In this document: in pieces, positions 24,342-36,732 of the stretch
Layout of the letters: each line of letters starts with the position of its first letter
How positions within the stretch are numbered: the first letter of the stretch is position 1
Assembly (NCBI GenBank): GCA_033439265.1
Contig: JAVTVX010000012.1
Coordinates: 17,866,501-17,930,500 of the forward strand
Direction: 5' to 3'
Length of the DNA stretch: 64,000 bases
DNA from: Dillenia suffruticosa
Taxonomy: Eukaryota > Streptophyta > Magnoliopsida > Dilleniales > Dilleniaceae
The notes under the pieces: generated by a model
Told to the model about the DNA's origin: nothing
What the model saw: the letters and a program-made list of their open reading frames with translations, nothing else
Databases searched by the model: none
Made by a program: the position numbers and the translations under genes

Positions 24342-24852
24342 ATGAGGTCTGTGTAACTTTGTACACGTAATGTGGCGAACTTTTCTTCCAAAACGACGAA
24401 ATTAGTTTCTTACTTGAAGAATTGTCTTTTGTACTTATATCGACACTTCCAAACGTCTTGTCACTTGTTATACCAATTGCTTTTGTCAAGAAAACACAAA
24501 TTACAATAAAATAAAAAATAAAAAAAAAAACCAACTATTATGCTATTGGTCCTTATCCCAAACTGCTAGCCTAAACGCAACAAAACCAACATCCCCTGCC
24601 AAGAGTGGTTTGTCCCCAGATGCTGACATATTCTTTTACCATTCGCAATATTTTATAACTCCCACAAAAAGATATGACGATAAAAAAGAAAATATCGAAT
24701 AAAATGTCAAACAAAAGGTTGAGAAATATTTACAATTTTACCGACGTTTGTGTGATAAAAACATTGACAATTCATCGAAATTTGTCGACAAGTAAAATAT
24801 TAAAAAATAACTTTTTTAAGGGTTTAAACGATTAGATAATTTTTTTTTATCT

Positions 24853-25108
24853 CAAGACATATGACCAATATGTTTTTATATATAATCATTTCATACATAC
24901 TATCTTCACCGTACATATAAAAGACTTCAACAACAATCATTTCAGAAATCAAATCAGTTTACGTAAAATAAATAATTAATGAACAAATACCAATATGTCA
25001 TTACAAATAATATAGCCGTCATTTTTTTTGTCTTAAGACATATGACCACCCTCTTGTATAAATAGAAAGATACTATCTTCACTGTACATACTATCATCAT
25101 CTTATAAA
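24853..25108. repeat. Imperfect direct repeat upstream of PPT1
   Basis: About 75 bases at 24853-24925 and 25032-25108 share AAGACATATGACCA and TACTATCTTCAC-GTACATA blocks. They lie 0.5-0.8 kb upstream of the PPT1 start. No known element signature is seen. Confidence 0.55.
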
Positions 25109-25401
25109 AATAATATATTTATAATTAAAATAATTGTAAAATGTCATGCATTGCAATTCATATTAAATAGTTGATATCATAGGGATTCTAACATCGGAGA
25201 GCTAAGAACAATGTAATTGACTCGAAAGGCAATAAATATAACATTTATTACAATACATCGAATCGAATTACGATTTTAACAGTGCTGCCATGGGGGCGCA
25301 GCTGCAATGCACATTAAATTTTGTGCCTCTTGCTCTCCAGAGGCGAGAAGCTTCCTTATTGATGCCCATGAATCTAATAAGAAGGAGTTATTAGAGAAAA
25401 A

Positions 25402-25414
25402 GGGGGGGGGGGGG
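25402..25414 (+). repeat. Poly-G tract
   Basis: Thirteen consecutive G in an otherwise AT-rich region. No gene is assigned around it (25109-25497). Confidence 0.9.
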
Positions 25415-25497
25415 AAAGAAATAGAAGCACTCGTGCATGCACCAAGAAAACGGAAAAAGAAAATGAAAAATAGAACAGACCAATTAATCTAAGCTCA

Positions 25498-25598
25498 CTG
25501 AGCATCTATGTCCCGATCCAAAGGGTCATTGATGGTACAGCCAGCATTCCTAACAAAAATGGTCCCACAACCAAGCAAAGAGAAGTCGACAACTTCAT
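25498..25598 (-). pseudogene. PPT1 exon 2 copy (partial) fused to intron 1 end
   Basis: Second copy of the 3' part of PPT1 exon 2: the minus strand encodes CTINDPLDRDIDAQ against CTINDILDRDIDAQ in the gene. The donor is altered (CAGTGAGC instead of CAGGTAAGT). The beginning of the exon and most of intron 1 are missing: at about 25577 the sequence passes straight to AAGTCGACAACTTCAT, which matches the intron 1 end next to the exon 1 donor (23847-23863). It has the same strand and order as the gene, lying upstream of it, so it is a decayed tandem duplicate. Confidence 0.85.
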
Positions 25599-26159
25599 AG
25601 CCGGTCGGCTGCTCGGCTGCTCGGCTGCATGCCCTAATTGATCATTTTATTATTTTAAATTTATTGATTAATAATAATACACATAAAAATTATACTAGGG
25701 GCATAAGGGCCAATTCCATGTAAGACTTTCCGTACCAAATAACGATAATTGGTCATTCGTGTCATGCTCGTACGTATTGACTGTGTTTAAAAGACAATTA
25801 TGTATAGGCTTTTTCGGATTGTTCATCTTAGACAAATTATATATTTTAATTTAACTAATAAAATAATTACCTGTTAGTTTAACCTATTAAACCGATAAAG
25901 TCAGTCAGAGATAATATAAAAATTATTTTATTAAAAAAAATAAAAGTAAGTTAAAGCTCATGAAAATAGCAAAGGTTAAAAAGGGTTAAGGTCAGAGACT
26001 TAAAAATCTCTTAAAACATAATTTATGAAAATTTCTCTCAAAAAAATGTAAAAATACCCTTTTGGGTATTAATAAGTTTATTACTCTTTTTGGTTAATTT
26101 GCATGTCTAAAAAACATCCTATCTTATGAGGCTTCGTGGGAAAAAAGAGAGAGAAAAAT

Positions 26160-26900
26160 AACAATTGAAGAGAGAGAAGCGCATCCCGCCTCTCACCCTC
26201 TCGTGTTCTCTCCTCTCTTCCTCACCAACCATCCCCACCACCGAGTTGCCCTTGGTGGCCAATGGATCCGTCAACCGTCCACACCTCTCTCTCTTCTTCT
26301 CACTCCTAGTCTCTTAGCCTCTCAATCACGCTCTCTCCTCTCTCTCCGCCTTCGATGCTATGATCCGAAGACCGCCGTAGCCTCTCTATCCTCTTCTCCC
26401 TTTCTATTTTTCAGTCTATTAGCCTTAGTCTCAGTCTGAGTCCCTATCACTCCTCTGTTTGAAACCCTCTCACTTTTCCTCCCCTACGCCTGCAAAATTC
26501 CTCAAACCCTTGCCCTTTTTCAGTTGGTTCGGAGGTTTTTCAAAGGATCCGGATGTAATTTCAAGAGCCAAATCACTGCAAACACCTAATTCTTTCTTTC
26601 AAATCGTGGCTTTGATGTTTGTGTGCTTCTTTTTCCTCTGTTGCAAATCCTTACTCCTTTTTTGAAAATGTCTTCTGCACTCAGAATTTCATCTAGGCAT
26701 TGAGAATCAAGCTTTGTGAGAGGGATTGGAGTGCCAAACTAGTAGTAGACCCATCCCGTGTTTGGCCAAAAATGGTGTGAGTGTTTCTTTAGTGTTCTCC
26801 TTCAATTCCCTTTGAAGTACACTAATCTTTTCGTATCCTCTTAATCCTTGCATGTTTAATGATTTTGCAGGTTGAATTCCCTCAAAGTGATTGAAGCAAC
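26160..26900 (+). other. Pyrimidine-rich, gene-leader-like segment
   Basis: CT-rich sequence with many CTCTCT runs, like a plant 5' untranslated region. It is followed by a possible acceptor (GATTTTGCAG at 26864-26873). No conserved protein was recognised in any frame. It may be a host gene fragment captured by a transposon or a transposon leader. Confidence 0.3.
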
Positions 26901-27505
26901 CCATTTGTCCTCTGTTGGCCACAGTACCTAATAAGTAAATGTTTATGCAACTTTTGAGCCGTGAGGCGGACTTCCCATCAAATCCAACTTGTAAAGAAAA
27001 GTATTTCACCTTATTTTTATTTTTATTTTATTTTATTATATTATATTATATTATATTATATTTAACGACACATCCAAAAATTCTTCACTAAATTATATTA
27101 CATATTATTGTATTTTTTATTTATTAAATATATTTTATTTAATTATTATATTTTTATTTTATTTTATTTTATTTTATTTTATTTAAATACAAATCAAAGA
27201 ATTCAACACTAAATTATATTATATATTATTATATTTTTATTTATTAAATATATTTTATTTAATTATCATTATTTTATTTTATTTTATTTAAGTTAGCAAC
27301 AAATGTTCATCATTAAATTATATTATATATTATTATATTTTTTATTTATTTAAACTCGACCGTCTAACTCCGTCACCCGATCACGCGCTCGAACCTGCAA
27401 CTACACCTGCCCCGCTTGAGCGCCCGCCCACGCCCCGAGCTCGGACCCACACCCGCCCAGCGTTGTCATCCTTTATTTGGCGAAAAATGCCCCTCCACCG
27501 CTTCC

Positions 27506-27567
27506 AAAGGGATTCGAACATACACACCATTAAAATGTTAGCAACACCTCAACCACCAGACCACAAT
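27506..27567 (-). repeat. tRNA-like module in CACTA-like element
   Basis: The minus strand reads TGGTCTGGTGGTTGAGG (A-box-like), then about 35 bases later TGTTCGAATCCC (B-box-like). Spacing and boxes resemble a Pol III internal promoter. No full cloverleaf is evident and the arms do not pair well, so it is not called a tRNA gene. Confidence 0.5.
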
Positions 27568-28364
27568 GATATACCTATCAGATTCTTTTTCTTTTTTTTA
27601 CTTGTTATCTTTCCCTAATATTTTTTTAATAATAATAAACTAATATAAAATAATATATTATTCTTTAAAAAAGATAAAATAAAATAATAAATGAATTAAA
27701 AAATATATAAATATTATTCTTTAAAAGATCAAATAAAAATAAAATACAAAATATTAATTAAAAATAATAAATATGATAATTTTTTATAAAATAAAAATAG
27801 TAAAATGCTAAATTAAAATAAAATAATAAACAAAATGTTATTATCTTAATCTAACATTTTTCTAAAAATAATAAAAATAATATAAAATGATTTAAAAAAT
27901 ATTTGTTAGTTTAAAATGTTAATAATAATGTTAGTTTACTCTAACATTTGTTATAAAATATGAATTTTATTTTAATATTTTATATTTAAAAATAATATTT
28001 ATTATCTTATAATATTTTAAAAAATATTTTCGAATAACATTTTATATCTTTTCTTTATTTTATTTTTTAAACCTTTTATTTTAAATACAATAAGATATAA
28101 TATAAATTATATAAATTATAAAATACCAAAAAAATAAAATGTTAATTTAAAAAAATTAAATTTAGATATGGATTCTAGGTAATATTTAAAAAAAATTAAA
28201 TAATATTATTCTTTAAAAAATAAAAATATAAAATAATTAAATAAAATGCTAATTTAAAATATTATAAAATAATAAATATCATTAAGTAATATAAATTAAT
28301 AAAATAACACAATAACAAAATAAAATAAAATAAAATATAAAATGTTAATTTAAAAAAATAAAAT

Positions 28365-30088
28365 AGTGACGAATTCAAGTATTCGTCGCTAAATTTAGCG
28401 ACGGATTTTAGTTCGTCGCTAAATCCATCACTAAATAATTAAATATTTTTAAGAAATTAAATAATATTATTCTTTAAAATATATATATATATATATATAA
28501 TAATAAAATAAAATGCTAATTTCAAATATTATTAAATAAAAAATATGATTAGATAATATAAATTAATAAAATAAAAAAAATATAAAATGTTAATTTAAAA
28601 AAATTAAGTTTAGCGACGGATTTTAATTCATTGCTAAATCCGTCGCTAAATAATAAAATATATAAAAATTAAATAATATTATTCTTTTAAAAATAAAAAT
28701 ATAAAATGATAAAATAAAATGATAATTTAAAATATTATAAAATAATAAATATTATTAGGTAATATAAATTAATATAATATAATTTAATATAAAATATTAA
28801 TTTAAAAAAATTATGTTTAGCGGCGGATTCGGGAATTTGTCGCTAAATTTAACGATAGATTTTAATTCGTCGCTAAATAATAAAATATTTTTAAAAAATT
28901 AAATCATATTATTCTTTTAAAAATAAAAATTTAAAATAATAAAATAAAATGCTAATTTAAAATATTATAAAATAATAAATATAATTAGGTAATATAAATT
29001 AATAAAATAAAAGAATAATATAATATAATATAATATAAAATTTTAATTTAAAAAAATTAAGTTTAACAACGGATTGCGGAATCCGCTTATCAGTAGTTAT
29101 CTGTCTCACTTCCGCCATCCTCCAAAAACTACTATTTGACCTACTTGCCAGATGAGATAGATTGTCGGACGTGAATGTATGATATATTGTATTCCTTACT
29201 GATGACAATAATAAATGAAAATGAAGAACTGAACTTTCGAAGACAATTAAATAATATGAGATAAACGAATGAATATAGAAGATAAAAAACACGAATTGTG
29301 AATTCGATAGCCGTGACTAATTGAAAATTATTTATTGTAGTTTAATTAAATTATTTATTGTTGAAAATTATCAAATCGGTGAGAATTGTAATATTCAATA
29401 TGTATTTAATTCGATTTCGTTATTTAAAATATATTAAAAAGAGAGATACGGTTAAAAATATTTCCTAATAGAGTATAGAAGAAATTTTGCTTGGAAATTA
29501 GTCATGAATTTTGAAATTTCGATAATAAATTAGCAACAAATTTAGTCACGAATATTTTATTTGTGACTAATTAGCGATAAATTCTATCACGAATATTTTT
29601 TGTAGCTAATTAGTAACGAATTTAGTCACGAATTTTAGAGTTTATTATTAAATTTTGTGATAAATATTTTTATCATAAGTAATTAGCGACAGAAAATTTT
29701 TGTAGTTAATTAGCGATGAAATTTGTCACGAAAATTTTTTGTGGATAAATTTGGCTACAAAATATTTTAGTCGTTAAATTTAATGATGGATAACCAAATC
29801 CACAACAAAATTTAAATACGAAATTTTTATTCGTCACTAATTAACGACGAATTTTGCAATGAAGAAATTTTAGTCGCCAATTAGAGACGGATTTAGCAAC
29901 AAAAGTTTTTTAATCGCCAATGAGCGATGAATTTAGCCACGAATAATATATCCGTTGCTAATTTAGCCACGAATACTTTTTCATCGCTAATTTAATTACA
30001 AATTAGCAACGAAAAAATTTTTGTTACTAAATTCGTCATAAAATAGTGACGAATTTTTTCCGTCGCTAAAATCATATTTTTTTGTAGT
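28365..30088. repeat. Array of GCGACG-type palindromic repeats
   Basis: Many copies of TTTAGCGACGGA / TCCGTCGCTAAA and TTAGCGACGAAT variants in both orientations, forming hairpin-capable units separated by AT-rich DNA. The same units lie near both ends of the complete CACTA element at 49045-51606, so they are probably transposase-binding subterminal repeats. Confidence 0.7.
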
Positions 30089-30617
30089 AAATCAAGTTGA
30101 CGGTAGTATACAAAACATATAAATCATTGCTATATCATGTTAAAATAAATAATTCAAAATCGACAGATAAATGTGGACAATTCATCATATATAATTTATA
30201 ACTTATGAATCCTTTAATAATCAAAGATAATTTACCTTGATCATGGGATAGAGTTCAAGTTCGAACGGGATCTAGATTCCATAGTAGTTAGTACAAATAC
30301 TTAGAATTGAATAAAACCTATAAAATAATTTTCAAAATATATTATGTATGGAAATTAGTACTCTATAATTTTATGTAATTTATATACCCTTAATTTTGAG
30401 TGTGTATGAATAAACCCGCGAAATCAAAAATTTATACTTTGATTTATTACAAGTGAAATTTGTTATGAGTCAAAAGTTTTATATATTAATATATAGTATT
30501 AGTTAGTTATGATATACATACACAATAAGGAATCCATACCAACTCTATTACAAATCGTCCTCTTGAGTTGTTTTTGTCAATTATCCAAAAACTAAATATT
30601 TAATATTTGTATTATTA
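30089..30617. other. AT-rich sequence, nothing recognised
   Basis: Lies between the CACTA-like end and the PPT1 exon 1 copy. No open frame or repeat signature is seen. Confidence 0.5.
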
Positions 30618-32205
30618 CGAAAGGCATAGCAAACAACCAAGACCCAATAGGCCTATCCAAACGAGCAAGCTAGGTATAAGGATCCATTTGTTCTTGCATA
30701 TGCACATCAATCCATGACGAAGACAATGATGAAGATACCTCTTCAATCTTACTAGAGGATGTGATCACCTTCACATGGTCATCCTTGTCCTTCTTCTTCG
30801 CAGAAAAAGCAGCCTTTTGTTGATATTTAGGGGTTGTTTGGTTAAAGGATATGAGTTTCAGAAATTATAATGATACTCGTATAAGTTATTTGAATTAATA
30901 GAATAAGAATAAAGGTATGGAAATAAAACCCTAAAAATATAGGTTTTATGGATCTAAACAAATTTAGGGGTTTCAGTCAAAACCTATGTTTGAAGCCCAA
31001 TCCCTAACATTTTCTCTTCTAATCCCTCCTCCAAATTCAAAACTAGGAAACCTCGTCTCCTCTAATACTCCAAACACACACAAAGGACATGAAGAACACA
31101 CCAAAGAGCATATTCAACAATCTAAAGCCTCAAAGGCATAGAAGACAATGAAACCTACTCAAAACCATGACAACAAATCAAACAATGTCTAGAATCACAA
31201 TCAGCTTCGAATAATCCCGATCGCTATGATGCTTCTCGAGTTGCTCGACAACCGTCTCTCGAACCCTAGCCGATGGCTTTCTCATGGCACGGCGTTAACT
31301 GAGGAATCAAGCTACACCGCGAAGGTTAAGGTGGCGGATGAAGCGACAGCTCTATAATAATTACTAGCTCATGGCTAAGTTGATTAGCAATGGTGTCGTG
31401 CTATCAATGACCATGACTTCCATATTGTGATGCGAAGATGATCGTGACATTGACATTTTTGCTCTATGAATTTCTCACGGTCTCCCACTAAGGAGTCGAA
31501 GTGATGGGATGAAGAACAGAGGGAGGGGAAAAAACCTCAGTGCTAAGGTTTGGATTTTGGATTTGGGATTTAGAGAGGGGGAGAGAGAGATTTCACTTTT
31601 AATTTAAAAATATATAAAAATATAAAAATAATAATTTAAATTTTACTAATATTTTAGGATTATTTAGTATTTTTATATAATTTTAGTATTAGTATTAGTA
31701 TTTTTTATTTTTTATTTTTTATTTTAGATTCAGCTTAAAAATTATTTTTGAGTTTATATCTAATTATATATAATAAATTTATTATCTAGTCATTTAATTA
31801 TTTTTTTTATTGGGCTTAAAATTATAAATAAAATAAATCACCTTAAATAATTAGAACAAATCAAAACTATTTTTAAAAATTTGATTAAAAAAATAAAATA
31901 GATGATAATTATAGTTTTAATTTTAAAAAATAAAATAAAATTTTAAAAATATTAATTTTAAAATATTTTTATCAAGAACAAAATTAACAATTATATGATT
32001 TTTATTTCGAAATATATACAAACAAATATCAATAATGGTAATCATATTCATTCTATAATTTGAACCAAATAATTAATATTGGAATTCAATTCCGATTCCG
32101 ATTTTTAAACATTTTGATTTTGATTCTGATTTCAATTTCTGAGTATGAACCAAACGCTACATAATTCTGATGGAAGAAGAAGCTATTGGTGATGAGGCTA
32201 CAAGT
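30618..32205 (-). pseudogene. PPT1 exon 1 copy, split by a transposon
   Basis: Second copy of PPT1 exon 1. 30618-30829 matches 23868-24080 over the stretch coding SALSVKKKDKDDHVKEI and the WIDVYLPEQ block, by eye at roughly 85% identity. The match resumes weakly at 32161-32205 after an inserted 1.33-kb element. The frame is damaged in the PYAKL region, where a stop replaces a residue, and no promoter-proximal part remains. With the exon 2 copy at 25498 it forms a head-to-tail duplicate of the gene's 5' end. Confidence 0.85.
30830..32160. mobile_element. Terminal-inverted-repeat DNA transposon (1.33 kb), Tourist/Harbinger-like
   Basis: Left end GGGGTTGTTTGGTT; the right end, on the other strand, reads GTAGCGTTTGGTT. 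The shared GTTTGGTT core is typical of PIF/Harbinger-type (Tourist) plant elements. It interrupts the PPT1 exon 1 copy exactly between two segments that are contiguous in the gene. Target duplication is unclear (TTA left, ATA right). The interior at 31020-31570 is less AT-rich and gene-like (TCTCGAACCCTAGCC near 31255), but no transposase was recognised, so it is non-autonomous. Confidence 0.65.
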
Positions 32206-33015
32206 ATCAAACGACTCACAGTAGCCCTATTGCCTACTCAATCAATATCCACCCGATCGACTGACCGTCCAGCATATGGACTCGTCAACATCATGAGGCT
32301 AAAGACCCACCGAATTCCTAGCACAAGGGATACATCGACTAATACATGTTGTCAATACATGATTCATCTCCCTAACAGGTAGGAACGGCCCATACTCTCT
32401 TAGCATCCCCAATCAGGCATTGATCGGTAGATAGTTGCTTGACCACAGCATCTCCCTGGTGCTCAGTGGTCGTCATTCGATTCGTAAAAGTAAATATACA
32501 CTTCTCCTACAAGTATAGGTGGAATCTTCTGTAAATGGAAAAGAGACCTTCAATTGAGGAAAATTATCCCCGTGGCAATCTGGACTTTCCAAACCAATGA
32601 GTCTTACAATCTATGAGAATCCAATGACTTGATTCCCCGAAATCTTAATACACTTCCACAAGAAAACTAGGGTTTCAATGCCCTGCATGCCTACAATGCT
32701 TACACTAGATAACACCATATATGACATTAGGTCAATCGACTAGGTATGCATCTTCGCTTGCACATTCACTTGTCTACCACTTTGCACTTAAAGTGTACCA
32801 AAACTCCTTTCTATTTATTTCCTTCCTTTTGAAAATCATTATCGAACTTGAGTATCGAAGTCTCCCTCGTCGGAGCACCATCCGACGGTCTTTTTACAAG
32901 TCTCATCATTCGAGATCACTAGACGGCTATACCATTTCGTTCAAGTTAGCAGAGCCATTATCTGTGGAATCAGATCCACTTCTAACATATTCGCACCATC
33001 TGTGGGAATAGATTA
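32206..33015 (+). repeat. LTR remnant, Ty3/gypsy Tat-like
   Basis: The right part (about 32845-33010) has the layout seen at the LTR/leader junction of Tat-type Ty3 elements: GTATCGAAGTCTCCCTCGTC, a CGAGATCACT block, then CACCATCTGTGGGAA (related to the family's GCGCCGTCTGTGGGAA). No internal domain of that family follows. It is broken and truncated. Confidence 0.45.
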
Positions 33016-36000
33016 GAAAGAAATATGTTTTGCCACTACTGCGCTTTGATGAGAATGCCTCTCCGAAGAATGACTAGGGCTGCTTCTATAATAGCATCCT
33101 TGATGGAAGGGCATACTACCTCTCCAACGAACACAACGAACACCACGTAATGTCCCGTTGCCGCTAATCCATTGGAACTACAACCTCCGGTAGGCTACTA
33201 TAGCAACCCCGCACCACTTGTTACTCTTGTTTCTCCAGAAAAAGTCATTCGGCCCCAGGTAGAAAGGTTAGAATAAAAAATACAAAGTATGAGATAGAGA
33301 CCACTATCTATGGTGACAAGTACCCTCACTATCTGTGGCTTTCCTATATTTGTATTTATAGATTCCGAAGCCACCCATTCTTTTATATCTGTGTCTGTTG
33401 CCCACCGGATAGAGGCCGAACACCCTTCACTCCCTCTTGTCCCTAGGATGTCTGTGGTTATTCCTTTGGGTCCTTCTGTGATTATTGACTAGGTTTATAA
33501 GGATTACATAGTTGAGATATGTGGGTTTTCTTCTAGGGCAAATCTTATATCCCTATCATTAGCTGATTTTGATGCCATTCTGGAGATAAATTGGTTGTCG
33601 AAGCACCGGGCTTGTTTTGATTGCCATAGGAAGAAAGTGGCTCATGGAAAGACGGGTCAGTCTAGGGTAATATTTTAGGAAATTATGAGGATCCTTTCAA
33701 CTTGTGTGATCTCAGCATTATTGGTTACCCGACTTCTTAGAAAAGGATGTTAGGGTTTTCTAGCCTACCTTGTTTCTTGCTCCTAAGGAGGTTATGATGG
33801 ATAAGTTAGAGGAGTTGCCAGTTGTTCAAAAATTTTTAGATGTTTTTCCTGATGAATTGCCAAGATGACCTCCGGAACATGAGATCGATTTTACCATAGA
33901 TCTAGTCGCATGAGGAAATCCCATCCATATTCCTCCCTATCATATGCTTCTACAAAGTTAAAGGATCTTCAAACTCAGTTATAGGAATTACTATAGAAAG
34001 AGTTTATCCAACCCAGTAGATCTCCTTAGGTTGTATTTGTGTTATTTATGAAGAAGAATGATGATTCTATAAGGTTGTGTATAGACTACCGACCGTTGAA
34101 TAAGGTAACACCAAAGAATCAATACCCATTGCCCCGTATAGATGATCTCTTTGACTAGCTTCAAAGCACAAGGATATTCTCCAAGATAAACTTAAGGACG
34201 GGGTATCACTAGCTACGAATCAAGGCTAAAAATGTTCTGAAAACAGGCTTTAGAACCCGGTATGAGCACTTTGAGTTCCTAGTAATGCCATTCATATTGT
34301 CAAATGCTCTAGTGGCATTCAAGAATTTGATGAACAGGGTGTTTAGCCCATTTTTGGATAAATTTGTGATAGTTTTGATTGACGACATCCTAATATATTC
34401 TAAGTCTAAACCAGAGAACTGAGAGCACTTGCGAATTGTATTATAGACCCTCGGAGATCGACAGCTCTATGCTAAGTTTAGCAAGTGCAAATTTTGGTTG
34501 GACCAAGTAGTCTTATTGGAGTATGTAATATCGGCCAAGGGTGTGTGTGGAACCATAGAAGATTAATGCCATTGTAAAGTGGGAGCCACTCAGAAGTGTA
34601 TCTAATATTTGTAGCTTTCTAAGACTTGCTGGTTATTATTGGATGTTCATAGAAGGGCTTTCTCATATTGTAACTCCCATGACTAGGTTATTGCCAACAG
34701 AGTTTTGAGAAGGTCAAGGGACAAGTCTAGATTAACTTCTGCCCCCTATCCTTACCCTCCTAACTCAGAGAATAGGCTATGAGATTTATAATGATACTTC
34801 TCTATGAGGTCTTCGTTATGTATTGATACAAAATGGTAAGGTGGTAGCCTATGCATCCCAATAGTTGAAGTCTCATGAGATAAATTATCTGACACATGAT
34901 TTAGAGTTTGCAACTATAGTATTTGTATTGAAGTCGAGGAGACATTATTTGTATGGTGAGTAGTGTAGGTAATTTACAGATCACAAGAGTTTAAAGTATA
35001 TTCTCACTCAGAAAGATTTGAATTTAAGGCAAAGATGCTGGGTAAAACTTCTTAAGGACTATGATTTAATCCTAAACTATCATTCGAGTAAAGCAAATGT
35101 AGTTGTAGAAGCTTTGAGTTATAAAGCCTCCAGAAGTTTGTCTGATGTCTGTTTTGCCTGTATGCCTTTCTTATAGGAGCTGGGGAGATTAGGGCTCGAG
35201 TTGAAGATAGATGGGAGTGTTGCCTTGCTAGCTAATTTCAGGGTTAGACACGTATTGGTAGATTGGATCCGAGAGGGCTAGATAAACGATCTGAATTTAG
35301 CTTAGATTAGGGTGAAGATTGAGGATGCTGATCTAGATGGTTTATCTCTTCAAGATGATAGTGTATTGGTTTTCAAATCCAGGGTTTGTATGTCTATAGA
35401 TGTTGATCTCAAGCGTGAGATCATGGATGAGGCTCATAATTTAGCTTATTCGATCCACCTTATGAGTACTAAGATGCATCGGGATCTCAAGGGAACCTTT
35501 TGGTGGAAAGAAATGAAGAAAGATATGGCTTTTTTTGTCTCTCAATGCTTAGTATGTCAATAGGTTAAGACTAAGCATCAGAGCCCTGTAGGCTTATTGT
35601 AGCCTTTGCTAATTCCTGAGTGAAAATGGAAGCATATCACAATGGATTTTGTGACTAGATTGCCTAAAACTCATAAAGGTTCTGATACTTTTTGGGTGAT
35701 TATAAATCGATTGACCGAGTTAACTTATTTCTTACCAATTAATCTCGGTTACTCTATTGAGCATTTGGCAAAATTGTATATGGAGAATATATTGAAACAG
35801 CACAAAGTTCCTTCGTCTATAATATCTAATCATGATCCGAGATTCACTTCCTAGTTTTGGTCTCAAGTTCAGGAAGCCATGGGTTCGACACTAAAGTTTA
35901 GTATGACTTTCCACCCTCAAACAAATGGTCGGTCAAAAAGAGCCATTCAGACAATATAAGATTTATTGAAAGCTTGAACAGTTGAGTTTTCAAGTGACTG

Positions 36001-36732
36001 GGAATCCCACTTTCCCCTAGTTGAGTTTGCATACAATAATAGCTTTCAGTCTAGTATTGAGATGGCACCGTATGAGGCCCTGTATGGTCGAAAGTACCAT
36101 ATGCCAATCTATTAGGATGAAGAATGTGAGAGACAGTTGACTATGCCCGAGTATGTTTAGCTTACTATAGTTAAAGTTCGGATTATCCAAGACCGTTTCA
36201 AGGCCACTCAAGACAGGCAGAAGAGTTGTGCAGATAAGCAGCATAGAAATTTGGAGTTTAATGTTGGTGATCATGTGTTTTTGAAGGTATCCCCATGGAA
36301 GAGGGTTTTGAGTTCGAAAAACGAGATAAGCTTAGTCCCCGTTATATCGAGCCATACCCGATTTTGGAGAGAATTGAACCAATGGCATATAGGTTGTGTT
36401 TACCTCAAGAATTATCTCGTATTTATGATATTTTCCATGTTTCCCTACTCCACAAGTATATTCCGCACCTTTCCCATGTGCTAGAGAGCCAGCCCATACA
36501 CTTGTGAGAAGATCTCATTTATGGGGAGCAACCAATGGAGATTCGAAACCGTCATCAGAAAATTTTAAGAAACCATGTTGTGCCTTTGGTAAAAGTTCTG
36601 TGGAGAAACCATGCAATTGAAGAAGCTACTTAGGAGTGCTAGGATGAGATGCACGTTTAATATCCCACCTTTTACCTTCCATCTCTTCTTAGTTGGTTTT
36701 TGGGGACAAAATCCTTTTTAAGGAGGTTATGA

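Larger units (their letters stand above)
25599..30617. mobile_element. About 5-kb insertion in the PPT1 duplicate, CACTA-like in its right part
   Basis: In the intact gene the intron 1 end and exon 1 are contiguous; in the duplicate they are parted by this block. Contents: a GCTCGGCT repeat at the left end; AT-rich sequence; a pyrimidine-rich leader-like zone (26160-26700); long ATTTTA/ATTATA runs (27000-27350); a GC-rich core (27355-27480); then AT-rich sequence with many TTTAGCGACG/CGTCGCTAAA palindromes (28365-30070), ending TTTTTTTGTAGT at 30088. That end resembles a CACTA right terminus. No matching left CACTAC terminus was found, so the block may be several insertions. Confidence 0.6.

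Noticed and set aside
25307-25492. 61-codon frame containing a Gly run
   Set aside because: The Gly run comes from the poly-G tract; no other coding evidence.
27000-27350. Centromeric or other satellite
   Set aside because: Only short ATTTTA/ATTATA low-complexity runs, with no monomer of satellite length.
27506-27567. Functional tRNA gene
   Set aside because: A and B boxes are present but the stems do not pair and no acceptor arm is seen.
28365-30088. CRISPR-like array
   Set aside because: The repeats are palindromic and irregularly spaced with no unique spacers; they fit CACTA subterminal repeats in a plant genome.
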